This document shows, piece by piece, positions 46,301 to 55,700 of a stretch of 64,000 nucleotides of DNA (its first letter is position 1; every line of letters begins with the position of its first letter). The notes under the pieces were generated by a model, which was not told where the DNA came from, made no database searches, and saw nothing but the letters and a program-made list of their open reading frames with translations. This DNA comes from Odobenus rosmarus divergens. Lineage: Eukaryota > Chordata > Mammalia > Carnivora > Odobenidae. A program made the position numbers and the translations under genes. The stretch lies in contig NW_004450330.1 in the NCBI RefSeq assembly GCF_000321225.1, positions 2,155,176 to 2,219,175 on the forward strand, read 5' to 3'.

Positions 46301-47015
46301 TTTTAAATCTCAAAGAACTTAATTCTTTCTGTTAATAAAGAGACGGGTTTCCAGTTGACAGCCTTTTATCAGATACTGTGGCACCTGAGGTAGAAGTCAC
46401 ATGGAAGGCATGAGGGTGTTACAGTAGACATCACTGTATTTGTTTTAAACAGAATTCTATTAGTGCAGAGCCACGTGGATGTCCCGTGGAGTTTCTGCTA
46501 ATGCGATGTTATCTCTGTGTCCTCCTGACTTTTGATTTCGGTGACTGGTTGATGATTTTTAAAGCATTTCTGGTCATGCACCAAAACTTCAGGGTCAAAG
46601 CTTCTCTCCTTTTCAAACGTTATATTTCAAAATACTCTGCGAGTCATCTGTGCTGACTGATAAGGATGGGTGGCTGGGTGGAGTTGGGTCCGGACGGTCC
46701 ACAGGGAGGCAGAGGCCATCTCTCAGCAGATACCGGGAGGCCTGGCCTCTGAGCACCTGGCTATCAGGGGACAGACTCACTGTGGAGAGAACAGGCTTAC
46801 TCCAAGGAGGAATTCCTGTGAACTGGAGCTCCATGCTGGGGATGAGGGGCCGTAGTCAGAGCAAAGCACTCTTCAACACTGTTGAAGCACACTCCCAGTT
46901 TCAACCCTATTTAGTGTGTTCATAACTCACGAGTCCTGACACACTGAGGGGGAAAGCCAGGGAAATGAAATGATTTTCAAATGCTTCAAGATCACTTTCT
47001 AGCTGAGGATAGTAC
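46301..47015. other. Intergenic, no feature recognised
   Basis: No gene, SINE or signal I can support. Confidence 0.45.
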
Positions 47016-47028
47016 AAGACACAGCTTT

Positions 47029-47218
47029 GGGGCACCTGGGTGGCTCAGCGGGTGGGGCATCTGCCTTCGGCTCCGGTCATGATCCCGGAGTCCCAGGATC
47101 GAGTCCCACATCAGGCTCCCTACTCGGCGGGAAGTCTGCTTCTCCCTCTGACCCTCCCCCATCTCATACTCTCTCTCTCTCTCTCTCTCAAATAAATAAA
47201 TTACATCTAAAAAAAAAA
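47029..47218 (+). mobile_element. CAN-SINE (SINEC)
   Basis: Forward SINEC (GGGCACCTGGGTGGCTCAG head, CTCTCTCTCTCTCAAATAAA tail). AAGACACAGCTTT flanks it at 47016-47028 and 47219-47231. Confidence 0.95.
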
Positions 47219-47231
47219 AAGACACAGCTTT

Positions 47232-48676
47232 AACGACTACTGGGCAATGTTTGGCATGGATGTGTGGAAAGAGATGACAGAAGCTGGATCTCTTGTTCAT
47301 AGGTAATAGTTTCTCCAAGAAGCCTTGTCTTAGAAGTTATTCATCCTTATACACCTCAGCATGATAAACAGCTTCGTTCAGCATGGTGAGATGAGCAGCA
47401 GGCGAGACCATCAGAGGGGTGGATGTAGCCCACCCTAAATTGCCTTTGGTGAACTGAGCATTGACATTATGACATTGGATTGCATTGATTGGTCTTATAA
47501 GAACCAGCACTTTCTGCCCCAAGTCTATAGTTGTTGTTTTTTTTAAATTGTAGATTATTGAGACACATTTAAGGACTTAGTCCACTTTCTATACTGCATA
47601 ATTCTTTTATAAGGACCCACAGTAAGTCAGCCAATAAATATTTATTGAGCACTTACATGCCAGATACTATGCTACTATGAGGAAAAGAGTAGTGAACAAA
47701 GAAAACACATGAATGAAGCTTACAAGAGAAGGCAGATGAAATTTTTTCTTAGTTTTCTGTGTCAGGTAAAGCCGTTGAGCTCCTGAGCAACTTTCCTTCT
47801 TTACTCTGGCTACTAGGAAGCTCAGAGCTAATTTTATTTTTTGGCTCACCTCTAGCAATCGAATAGGACCTCATGGAAGCACCCTTGGCTTCATGTTATT
47901 TTCCCTTTGATCAATTTTCTTGTATTTATCTTTGTGGGCCATCTCATATCCCTACCATCTCTTTCTTTCATTCTTTATTTCTTTCTTTCAATAGGGGGCA
48001 ATAATTAAATAATAATAAAAGAGCCCAGCAGATCCTTAGGATCAAAGTTCAGGAAATACTGATGATTAGATGTGGTTTCTGAGAGTAAATCTAACTGAAA
48101 ATTTATACCAATTAGTGTAAGAGCAGTCCTGGCTGTGTGGCTGAGGGGGCCAGAGTTTACAAGTGAGCAGCCCAGCCAGTGTCGGTGATAAACAAGGTCA
48201 GGGAAAGGTGTGAGGGGTGAGGTCACTGATGCCAATGTGGGGGCTGGGCTGGAGCTCCTTATGATCACTGCCTGGCTAGATCCTAGATTTTAAAGGTGGA
48301 AACTCAAAAGCAAAAGCACTGCTTTAAGGGCAGGTGGAGAATAAGGCACAAAGACAAAGCATGAATGAAACCAAATCTGTAATTAGGCAGTAAGCCACCA
48401 CGTCAATTAGGAATTTTTGGTTGTCAGTAACAAAACAGACTCTGACAGACTTCATGGGGAGGAGGGAGAATTTGTGGATGCATTTGGAGTAACTCACAGG
48501 ATCTAAAAAAACCCCTCCAAGTTCATAGGCTTAAAGAAAGGGCCCTCTGAAAGGGTAATGGAGCATCTCTCTAGGCTTCACTGTTGGGATGAGGGGGCTG
48601 CAACTGTTTTCTATTTTTCGGTCTCCCTGATGAAGACTTGGATTGTCTGGCACATAGTAGGAGTTCAATACATAAG
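47232..48676. other. Intergenic, possible L2-like piece
   Basis: About 47620-47710 (CCAATAAATATTTATTGAGC, ACTTACATGCCAGATACTAT) resembles an L2-type 3' end. Nothing else is recognised. Confidence 0.35.
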
Positions 48677-48689
48677 GAATGAATGAATG

Positions 48690-48875
48690 GGGGTGCCTGG
48701 GTGGCTCAGTCTGTTAAGCGTCTGCCTTCGGCTCAGGTCATAGTCCTGGGGTCCTGGGATCAAGCCCCACGTCAGGCTTCCTGCTCAGTGGGGAGTCTGT
48801 TTCTCCCTCTGCCCCTCCCCCCCTGCTCATGCTCTCTCTCTCTCTCATAAATAAATAAAATCTTTAAAAAGAAAA
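48690..48875 (+). mobile_element. CAN-SINE (SINEC)
   Basis: Forward SINEC with GGGTGCCTGGGTGGCTCAG head and AAATAAATAAAATC tail. GAATGAATGAATG repeats at 48677-48689 and 48876-48888. It is the last SINE before CHST2. Confidence 0.95.
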
Positions 48876-49239
48876 GAATGAATGAATGAGTGAAACTTTC
48901 ATGGACAGAACATTTAACTTGCTGAGTTTGGGTGGGGGGGGGTGAAGAGGAGTACTTTGGCCGAAGTTCTCATCAAAGCCACACTCAATGGGGTGGGGTG
49001 ATTCAGACACTGTTCCCAAAGGAAGGGAGATTGGATGGGAGTCAGGCAGAACCCAGGAGGATGCCCCATACAGGTAGCAGAGAAATGGCTGGTGGACTCG
49101 AGGAGGTGGTGTCACTTGCTGTGGCAGGAAAACCTCTCCTTGTCCAGTTAGCTTGTCCCTAAGGTCGGGAAGGAAAAACTGCAGGAAGAAATTCCAAGAC
49201 TTTGTTTGCCAGTCTTGTCTTTTTTTCCCACACTCACTT

Positions 49240-49560
49240 AGATTTGCTCTGCTAGTATTTTATTTAGGAGTTTGATGTGTATACTAATCAATGAAAAAGA
49301 CCTATTGCCTCCTCTGAAAACCCCTTCTAGTTATTTTCCCCTTAGAATGAGTTGGAGGGAATTATTCACTCTTTTTCTGTTCTCTGGAAGAGTTTGAGTA
49401 GGATAGAAATTATTTAGCTCTTGAAAGTCTGGTAGAAAATCTGATAAAGCCCTCTGGGCCTGTTGTTTTTCTTATGGAAAGATTTTAAATGACTGCTTCA
49501 TTTCCTTAATAATCATAAGACTATTCAGGCTATTTCTTTTTTTGACAATTTAAGGCAAGT
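49240..49560 (-). mobile_element. Ancient L1 ORF2 fragment (antisense)
   Basis: TAGAATGAGTTGGAGGGAAT, CTGGAAGAGTTTGAGTAGGA, GTCTGGTAGAAAATCTGATA and AAGCCCTCTGGGCCTG follow the antisense of L1 ORF2 in order. Diverged, no frame kept. Confidence 0.55.
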
Positions 49561-51715
49561 TTTTTTTTTTTGAACTTAAACATTTCATTAAAATTTTTAA
49601 ACTAAATTAAGTAGAGTGGTTATCTCTGGAGGTTTTGGGCTCTGTAAAGGGCTCATGAGTATTCATTATGTTATTTAAAGTCATATAAAATAGAAAAGGG
49701 CCACCCTTGGGCTAATGACAGTATGTTTTCAATCAAGGATTATGATTAATCCAATTCTGTGTGCTTAAGTTTCATTGAAAATGCATATTTGTTGAAAATC
49801 TGAGTGAGTCAATCTATCTTGCCAGGGGCAGATATTTCCCAAAGATGAATCTTGCAGGCCCCCAGTGACGCTGACAGGCTTGGCTGGAAACTGTCCAGAT
49901 AACGCTGCCTTACATTTTTTCCTAATCCTGATTATGGAGGAAGGTCTTGGAAGATTTCTCTGCCCTATTCCACAGGCTGGGTACTGGGCCCACAGCACCC
50001 CTGGATGTTAGGCCCCTATTTGTCCAGGATTAGGCAAAGGTCACAGCAAGTTTCCAATGGCAGTTCCTTTCCACATCACAGGCATCAAAGAAGAGACTGA
50101 AGGAGCATTCCTGGAAAAGACTCTGAATTGCAACGAACTAAACAACCAGCTGAATTAAGTAAGGACAGCCTAGTGGCATGACTGGCTCCCCTGCCAGTGA
50201 AATTATTATGTGACTTATTATATGTCTGGGTCATTACTATGCAAAAAGGATAAATGGATTAAAATGAAAAGAATTTCTGAACAGATGTGGGAAGGAAGAC
50301 ATTATCAAGTCTTTGGATGTCATTAGTTGTAACAAAGTTGGGAATTAATCATGACACCATGCAAAATGGTAAAATATTTGCAAGCAAGGAGAGGGTGGAG
50401 AGGCCGGAAGCTGTAAATTTATGCCAGCTGAGCACTCACAGCTGAGCACTCACTGTGGGGGCATATGGCAAATGGATTTACTATTTTGCCAACTCTAGTA
50501 AAGTGTTAGGAAATTGCAACAAAATTGTTTCTATGCAAATAATTGTTTAAGAAAGGGTCTTACATCAAGTAACTGCAATTCATGGTGCTTTCTGAGTAAC
50601 CACAAAGCCAGAGACTAAATTAAAAGTATTAGAAATTATTTTCCTTGGAATCATGCTGAATACTAAGATTGAGGTTTTTCTCTCTTCCACAACTCCTCCT
50701 CTTCCATCACTCTTTTAATGAGCCAGTATCACTTATTTTTTGTTTGGGGCGGGGAAAGAGAAGAGGGAAGAAGGGACAGGGACTTTTGAGACAGCAGGGG
50801 AAGGGAGGTGGGTGGGTCCAGAAATGGAGAGATGGAAGTCACTCAATTAAATTCTACCACCTTCCTCTGTAAACAGGGATTGAAGACGTCTGTCCTGACC
50901 TGCTCAGAGAGGTGATGCTCTTGCTACTTGAGAAAGCCCCACCTAAACTCTACCTGCCTCCTCCCATTTGCATAAAACCTGTTCTAGATATACCTGTCCT
51001 TATACTTTATCAGAACCACAGGGGGAATAATTATCTGAACTGACTCCGGGCGTTATGGATTTCTTTTCTTGAAAACGGGGTTAAGTCAAGTTCTTTGAAT
51101 ATTTTTCTATCCTGAAAACCCGCGTGAGTTAAGTCACTTTCTAAAAGCCCTTGCATTCATAAAATTCTATAAAACTCAGAGAGGAATAATAGCTCAAACA
51201 GCAACATTTTAAATTTAGGATCCTCTGGCTAAGAAAAGGCACCCAAAATAATACAAATATACTTTTGTAGTAACTTTGTCAAACTTCCAAAAACTTCATG
51301 GGGCAGGAGGCAACAGACACGCCTCCAGGAGATGAGCGCTCTGTTTATCCGCAGCCCGCGAGCTTCAAGACCCCTAGTGATTCGCCGCAACTTACGCAAG
51401 GCCTCCAGGGGGTTAAATCATCTGGGCATCTAACACCCAATCACCGTTGAATTACTGAATGCTATTATAAGTGCCCCATTTTACTGATGCAATTGAGGGT
51501 ATTAGTCGCCTTTGATTCTCTTGAGAGCGAGAGAGGAAGCGCGAGCGAGCGAGCGATTTTTCATCTTTTAAAAAAGAACTTTAACTTAAACCAACTCAAA
51601 ATGAGTTTTTTTTACTTCCAACGACCGTGTTTCCTTTAGCCAAATGATTTAAACTCATTTGTAAAAAAGCAAGAAGCGAGACAAGTATTTTATTGTATAG
51701 CAGAACAACATAGAG
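49561..51715. other. Repeat-free upstream region of CHST2
   Basis: No SINE or LINE recognised between the old L1 and the CpG island. The longest open frame is 77 codons. A perfect 14-bp tandem duplication (AGCTGAGCACTCAC) lies at 50426-50453. Regulatory elements are plausible but unproven. Confidence 0.45.
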
Positions 51716-52911
51716 TCACTCCCCGACCCCCCACCACCCCAGTTCCCGAGCACTCGCTCACAGCGGACGCGTCACTACGAGCGGGGACTGGAAGAGCATC
51801 TGCGGCGGGCGTAGTGAAACCCAAGCTGCCCTATCCGTAGGTGGAGTAAACGGGGGGGGGGGGTGCGAGGCGCCCCGCCTGCACACTCCTCCCTAAAACT
51901 GATGAGTTTTCTTTGACCCCAGGGTCAGAAAGATTTATTACTTCCTCGGTGAGGGAGAAGCTCCAGACCAGCTGGAACGCGTGAGCCGGGAGTAGAAAGC
52001 CTGCAAGCGGCGCTCGGCGTCCTCCGAGCGCACCCGGATGCGGGTGCGTCCTCGGTTCCCGGAGGGGCGGGCGGTGTCCATGCCGGAGGGAAGAGAGGAG
52101 TGGGCGGCCGCTGGGGGATTTCTGCCCAAACTTTATCACCAACTCCTTCCGAGAGCAAAAACGTGCGGCTGAGCCCGGGAGCCGCAAGGAAACTCCCAAG
52201 TTTCTCAGAGCCCCGGGCGCCCGATCTCTCCGAACCCCGCGTCCGCGTCCAGGAGCTTTGCGCACGTATTGCTACGGCCTCGGTCGTGTGGATGGCAGCC
52301 CGAGCGGCGTCGCGGTGAATCGAGCCCCGCATCTCCACCCCCGAGGCGGCGGCGGCTGGAGCCCGACTCTGCGAGGGGGGCGGGCACGGGACGGGCGGAG
52401 GAGGAGGGCAGCGCGGCGAAGGGGAGGAGCCGCAGCGACAGACGGCGGCGCGCACCAACCCGGCGCAGGCTGGCAGGAGCCGCGCAGAGGCTGGCCCGAG
52501 CGCGTTGCAGCCGCTCCGCGTAGGGGGAGTCGGGTAGCAGCATCCTCTCGGGCGCCGCTTTCGCGCGGCGGCGGCAGCGGCGGGGGCTTCCTCTGCCCCG
52601 ATACCTCGTTGGCCAGAAGCGGCTGGTGCCGGGGGGCGGGGGGGGGCGGCGGCAAGGGAGCGCTGCAGACTCGGGCTCCTTGGCCGATTGTTGTGTGTGT
52701 AGTATTCCTCCCGGGCCAGTCGGAGGCTGCGGAGCGGCGGGCGCTGCCGGCTATGCCGGCCCGGGCATCCTCCGAGTGATGGAAGAAGCAGCTGCTGTCG
52801 CTGCAGGGTCGCGCTGCGCCCCATCCACCGCCGCCAGAGAGATGGGAAGATTCCGGGCGCGGAGGCCGAGAGCGAGAAAGGCGGAGCCGCTTTGCCGGGA
52901 GCTGGGTCCTG

Positions 52912-52917
52912 TATAAG
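52912..52917 (+). promoter_or_regulatory. Candidate TATA box of CHST2
   Basis: TATAAG in GGTCCTGTATAAGCCCCC is the only TATA-like motif in the GC-rich promoter close upstream of the predicted first exon. If used, transcription would begin near 52940-52945. CpG-island promoters often use several starts, so this is tentative. Confidence 0.45.
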
Positions 52918-52941
52918 CCCCCTCCCCCAGCCGGCTTCGCC

Positions 52942-53246
52942 CCCCGGAGCGAGGAAGGAAGCTGCGGTCTCGAGAGGGCGGCGGAGACGCCGCTGGAGCT
53001 GGGCACGCTGGGCTCAACGGAGCGCGGAGCAGGGTTCCAGGCCCGGTGAAAGTTTCCCTTCCAAAGCCGCAGGGCGCCCGCCGCCCGGAAACTGCCCAGG
53101 GCTTGGGCTGCCGAGTCCCGCGGCCGCCTCTTAGGCGCGGGGACTCCCAGGAAGGACTGTGAGCGAGAAATCGAGGAACGAGTGACAGCAGGACAGACCA
53201 CCCAGCCGTGATCCCGGGCGGCTCCGGGGTGCGCCCGCGGCTCCAG
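52942..53246 (+). other. CHST2: CHST2 non-coding exon 1 (predicted)
   Basis: The start is placed about 30 bases after the TATAAG motif; the end is at a consensus donor, CTCCAG|GTGAGC. No ATG occurs in the roughly 305 bases, so it would be pure 5' UTR. The exact start needs RNA data. Confidence 0.5.
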
Positions 53247-53352
53247 GTGAGCGGGGGAGCCCGGCTGACCCGAGGGTGGGCGTTACTTAGGTGGAAGAGG
53301 CGGATGGGGAGGAGGATTGGGGCGCATCGGCTTACTCCGCTTCCCCTCGCAG
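53247..53352 (+). other. CHST2: CHST2 5' UTR intron, 106 bp (predicted)
   Basis: It is bounded by GTGAGC and a pyrimidine-rich acceptor (CCGCTTCCCCTCGCAG|GTC), with a possible branch point in GGCTTACTCC about 15-20 bases before the acceptor. The length of 106 is not a multiple of three. It holds one ATG (53304), in frame with CHST2, which splicing would remove. Confidence 0.6.
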
Positions 53353-53373
53353 GTCTTTCTCGGAGCCGCTGCC

Positions 53374-53535
53374 ATGGGAGAGCCAGCCTTGGGCGTCGGG
53401 GACCAGCCGCCGCTGCTGCCGCGCCTGCCTCGGAGCCGCGGCCCCAGTCCCCGCGCCCGAAGTCGGCCCGCTGCGTCCCCCTCCTGGGCTGCAGGGCCGC
53501 CTCCGCCGCGCCGCGGGCCCCGGCTGTGCCTGTGA
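53374..53535 (+). CDS. Upstream ORF in CHST2 leader (53 codons)
   Basis: It begins at GCTGCCATGG, a strong Kozak context (G at -3, G at +4), and encodes 53 residues, MGEPALGVGDQPPLLPRLPR onward, rich in Pro and Arg. Its TGA (53533-53535) shares its A with the CHST2 start codon (TGATG). In the predicted spliced leader it is the first AUG. Peptides of this sort usually act by occupying scanning ribosomes; no function is claimed for the product. It could equally be an untranslated chance frame in GC-rich sequence. Confidence 0.5.
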   Translation: MGEPALGVGDQPPLLPRLPRSRGPSPRARSRPAASPSWAAGPPPPRRGPRLCL

Positions 53536-55130
53536 TGAGCCGCAGCCCGCCGCGAGCCCTGCCCCCGGGCGCGCCCCCCCGGTTGCTCCAGGCCGCGCCC
53601 GCCGCCGCGCCGCGCGCCCTGCTCCCGCCGTGGCCCCGGCGCCCGGGCCGTCGCTGGCCCGCGTCGCCGCTCGGAATGAAGGTGTTCCGCAGGAAGGCGC
53701 TGGTGCTGTGCGCGGGCTATGCGCTGCTGCTGGTGCTCACCATGCTCAACCTCCTGGACTACAAGTGGCACAAGGAGCCGCTGCAGCAGTGCAGCCCCGA
53801 CGGGCCGCTGGGTGCCGCGGCGGGGGCGGCTGGGGGCGGCTGGGGGCGCCCAGGGCCTCCTCCGGCAGTGCCGCCCCGCTCACACACCCGCTTGGACCCC
53901 CGTACTCCGTACCGCCCTCCCGCCGCCGCCGCCGTCGGGGCGGCCCCCGCTGCAGCAGCAGGGGCAGCGGGGGCGGTGGCCCCTCCCCGTAATGGCACTC
54001 GGGGCACCGGGCGTGGCGGAGAGAAGAGGCAGTTGGTGTATGTGTTCACCACGTGGCGCTCGGGCTCATCTTTCTTCGGTGAGCTCTTCAACCAGAACCC
54101 CGAGGTGTTCTTTCTCTACGAGCCAGTGTGGCACGTGTGGCAAAAACTGTACCCAGGGGACGCTGTTTCCCTGCAAGGGGCTGCGCGGGACATGCTGAGC
54201 GCTCTCTATCGCTGTGACCTCTCGGTCTTCCAGCTGTACAGCCCCGCGGGCAGCGGGGGGCGCAACCTCACCACGCTGGGCATTTTCGGTGCAGCCACCA
54301 ACAAGGTGGTGTGCTCCTCGCCACTCTGCCCCGCCTACCGCAAGGAGGTCGTGGGGCTGGTGGACGATCGCGTGTGCAAGAAGTGCCCGCCGCAGCGCCT
54401 GGCGCGCTTTGAGGAGGAGTGCCGCAAGTACCGCACGCTGGTCATCAAGGGTGTGCGTGTCTTCGACGTGGCCGTGTTGGCGCCGCTGCTGCGCGACCCT
54501 GCCCTGGACCTCAAGGTCATCCACCTAGTGCGCGATCCGCGTGCCGTGGCCAGCTCACGCATCCGCTCGCGCCACGGTCTCATCCGTGAGAGCCTTCAGG
54601 TGGTGCGCAGCCGGGACCCGCGCGCCCACCGCATGCCCTTCCTGGAGGCCGCTGGCCACAAGCTGGGCGTCAAGAAGGAGGGTGTGGGCGGCCCGGCGGA
54701 CTACCACGCTCTTGGCGCTATGGAGGTCATCTGCAACAGCATGGCCAAGACACTGCAGACAGCCCTGCAGCCCCCTGACTGGCTGCAAGGCCACTACCTG
54801 GTAGTGCGGTACGAGGACTTAGTGGGAGACCCCGTCAAGACCCTACGGAGGGTGTACGACTTTGTGGGGCTGCTGGTGAGCCCCGAGATGGAACAGTTTG
54901 CCCTCAACATGACCAGTGGCTCAGGCTCCTCCTCTAAGCCCTTCGTGGTGTCCGCGCGCAACGCCACGCAGGCCGCCAACGCCTGGCGGACGGCCCTCAC
55001 CTTCCAGCAGATCAAACAGGTGGAGGAGTTTTGCTACCAGCCCATGGCGGTGCTGGGCTATGAGCGGGTCAATAGTCCCGAGGAGGTCAAAGACCTCAGC
55101 AAGACCCTGCTCCGGAAGCCCCGGCTCTGA
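53535..55130 (+). CDS. CHST2: Carbohydrate sulfotransferase 2 (GlcNAc6ST-1)
   Basis: Intact single-exon frame of 531 residues, one more than I recall for human. The enzyme moves sulfate from PAPS to C6 of N-acetylglucosamine at non-reducing ends, helping build 6-sulfo sialyl Lewis x on L-selectin ligands and sulfated N-acetyllactosamine chains, in the trans-Golgi. It is a type II membrane protein: basic cytoplasmic tail, membrane anchor at about residues 55-74 (ALVLCAGYALLLVLTML), an Ala/Gly/Pro-rich stem (about 80-165), then the sulfotransferase domain. The PAPS 5'-phosphosulfate motif TTWRSGSSF is at about 172-180; the 3'-phosphate motif LVRDPRAVASSR is at 331-342. N-glycosylation sequons lie at 153, 244, 458 and 476. 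Start chosen at MSRSPPRALPPG to match the known protein. Met48 (53676, MKVFRRKALVL) is a known alternative start that shortens the cytoplasmic tail. The frame stays open upstream to 53208. Confidence 0.97.
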   Translation: MSRSPPRALPPGAPPRLLQAAPAAAPRALLPPWPRRPGRRWPASPLGMKVFRRKALVLCAGYALLLVLTMLNLLDYKWHKEPLQQCSPDGPLGAAAGAAGGGWGRPGPPPAVPPRSHTRLDPRTPYRPPAAAAVGAAPAAAAGAAGAVAPPRNGTRGTGRGGEKRQLVYVFTTWRSGSSFFGELFNQNPEVFFLYEPVWHVWQKLYPGDAVSLQGAARDMLSALYRCDLSVFQLYSPAGSGGRNLTTLGIFGAATNKVVCSSPLCPAYRKEVVGLVDDRVCKKCPPQRLARFEEECRKYRTLVIKGVRVFDVAVLAPLLRDPALDLKVIHLVRDPRAVASSRIRSRHGLIRESLQVVRSRDPRAHRMPFLEAAGHKLGVKKEGVGGPADYHALGAMEVICNSMAKTLQTALQPPDWLQGHYLVVRYEDLVGDPVKTLRRVYDFVGLLVSPEMEQFALNMTSGSGSSSKPFVVSARNATQAANAWRTALTFQQIKQVEEFCYQPMAVLGYERVNSPEEVKDLSKTLLRKPRL

Positions 55131-55700
55131 GAGGGTTTCCTGGGAGACCCGACTCCCTGTGGAGACACCCACAGGAGGATTGTGGTGTATTGCAACAAAA
55201 ACAGCCCAGACCCAAACTGAGGAAGCCCACATATTCTATTATAGATATATAGTATAAATAACCACACAGGCACTTGCTGTCAATGTTTTGAGTCATTGAA
55301 TTTCAAGGAACAGCCACAATACGCACACATCTCAGCAAAGGCAAGACTTGAAAGTTCTGACCAGCTCCCCTCCTCTCCTCTCCCCTGCTTTTTCTCCCTT
55401 CGTTTTTCTCCCCTTTCCTACCCTCTCTCCTACCTCCCTTCGTTTTGAAGTGGGATGTTGATTAAATCAAGATCCAGTAACCTAAATCTTGTTTACAAAA
55501 TTTTCGTGGTATCTGTGAACATGTACAAGAGTAATTTGGTCGTGAGGGGTGGGGTGGAGAAAGGGGAAGTTGGAAGTTGGCCAGGAGCACAGAGCTCCAT
55601 TGGGCACGATAACCGAGGAGGCATTCTTCTAAAAGTAGACTTGTGTAAAAAGCAAAGGTTCTCCGTGAGTATTAATAAAAAAGATGATAAATAATATTCT
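55131..55700 (+). other. CHST2: CHST2 3' UTR (short form)
   Basis: It runs from the stop to shortly after AATAAA at 55674. It contains a CT-rich stretch around 55365-55440. Further AATAAA hexamers at 57258 and 57341 leave room for longer isoforms. Confidence 0.55.
55674..55679 (+). terminator. CHST2 polyadenylation signal
   Basis: AATAAA in GAGTATTAATAAAAAAGATG, 544 bases after the stop, with T-rich TTCTTTTTAATATTTG downstream. Confidence 0.55.

Larger units (their letters stand above)
51720..55140. promoter_or_regulatory. CHST2: CpG island over CHST2 promoter and ORF
   Basis: From about 51.72 kb the sequence turns abruptly GC-rich and dense in CpG (for example CGGACGCGTCACTACGAGCG, and many CGGCGGCGG runs). 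It stays so through the CHST2 coding region, against an AT-rich background on both sides. GC boxes (GGGCGG) occur near 52066 and 52378, and a long G run lies near 52632. Edges are judged by eye. Confidence 0.85.

Noticed and set aside
51925..53201. Long open frames of about 300 codons on the minus strand (51925-52824 and 52272-53201) and a 173-codon + frame in the CHST2 promoter
   Set aside because: They lie in extreme GC-rich CpG-island DNA where stop codons are rare, they overlap each other in several frames, and their products are low-complexity Pro/Ala/Arg/Ser without a domain. A divergent non-coding transcript is possible but not visible from sequence.
53283..54998. Frames of 100-230 codons overlapping CHST2 in other phases and on the minus strand
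   Set aside because: Shadow frames produced by the GC-rich codon use of CHST2. None has independent support.
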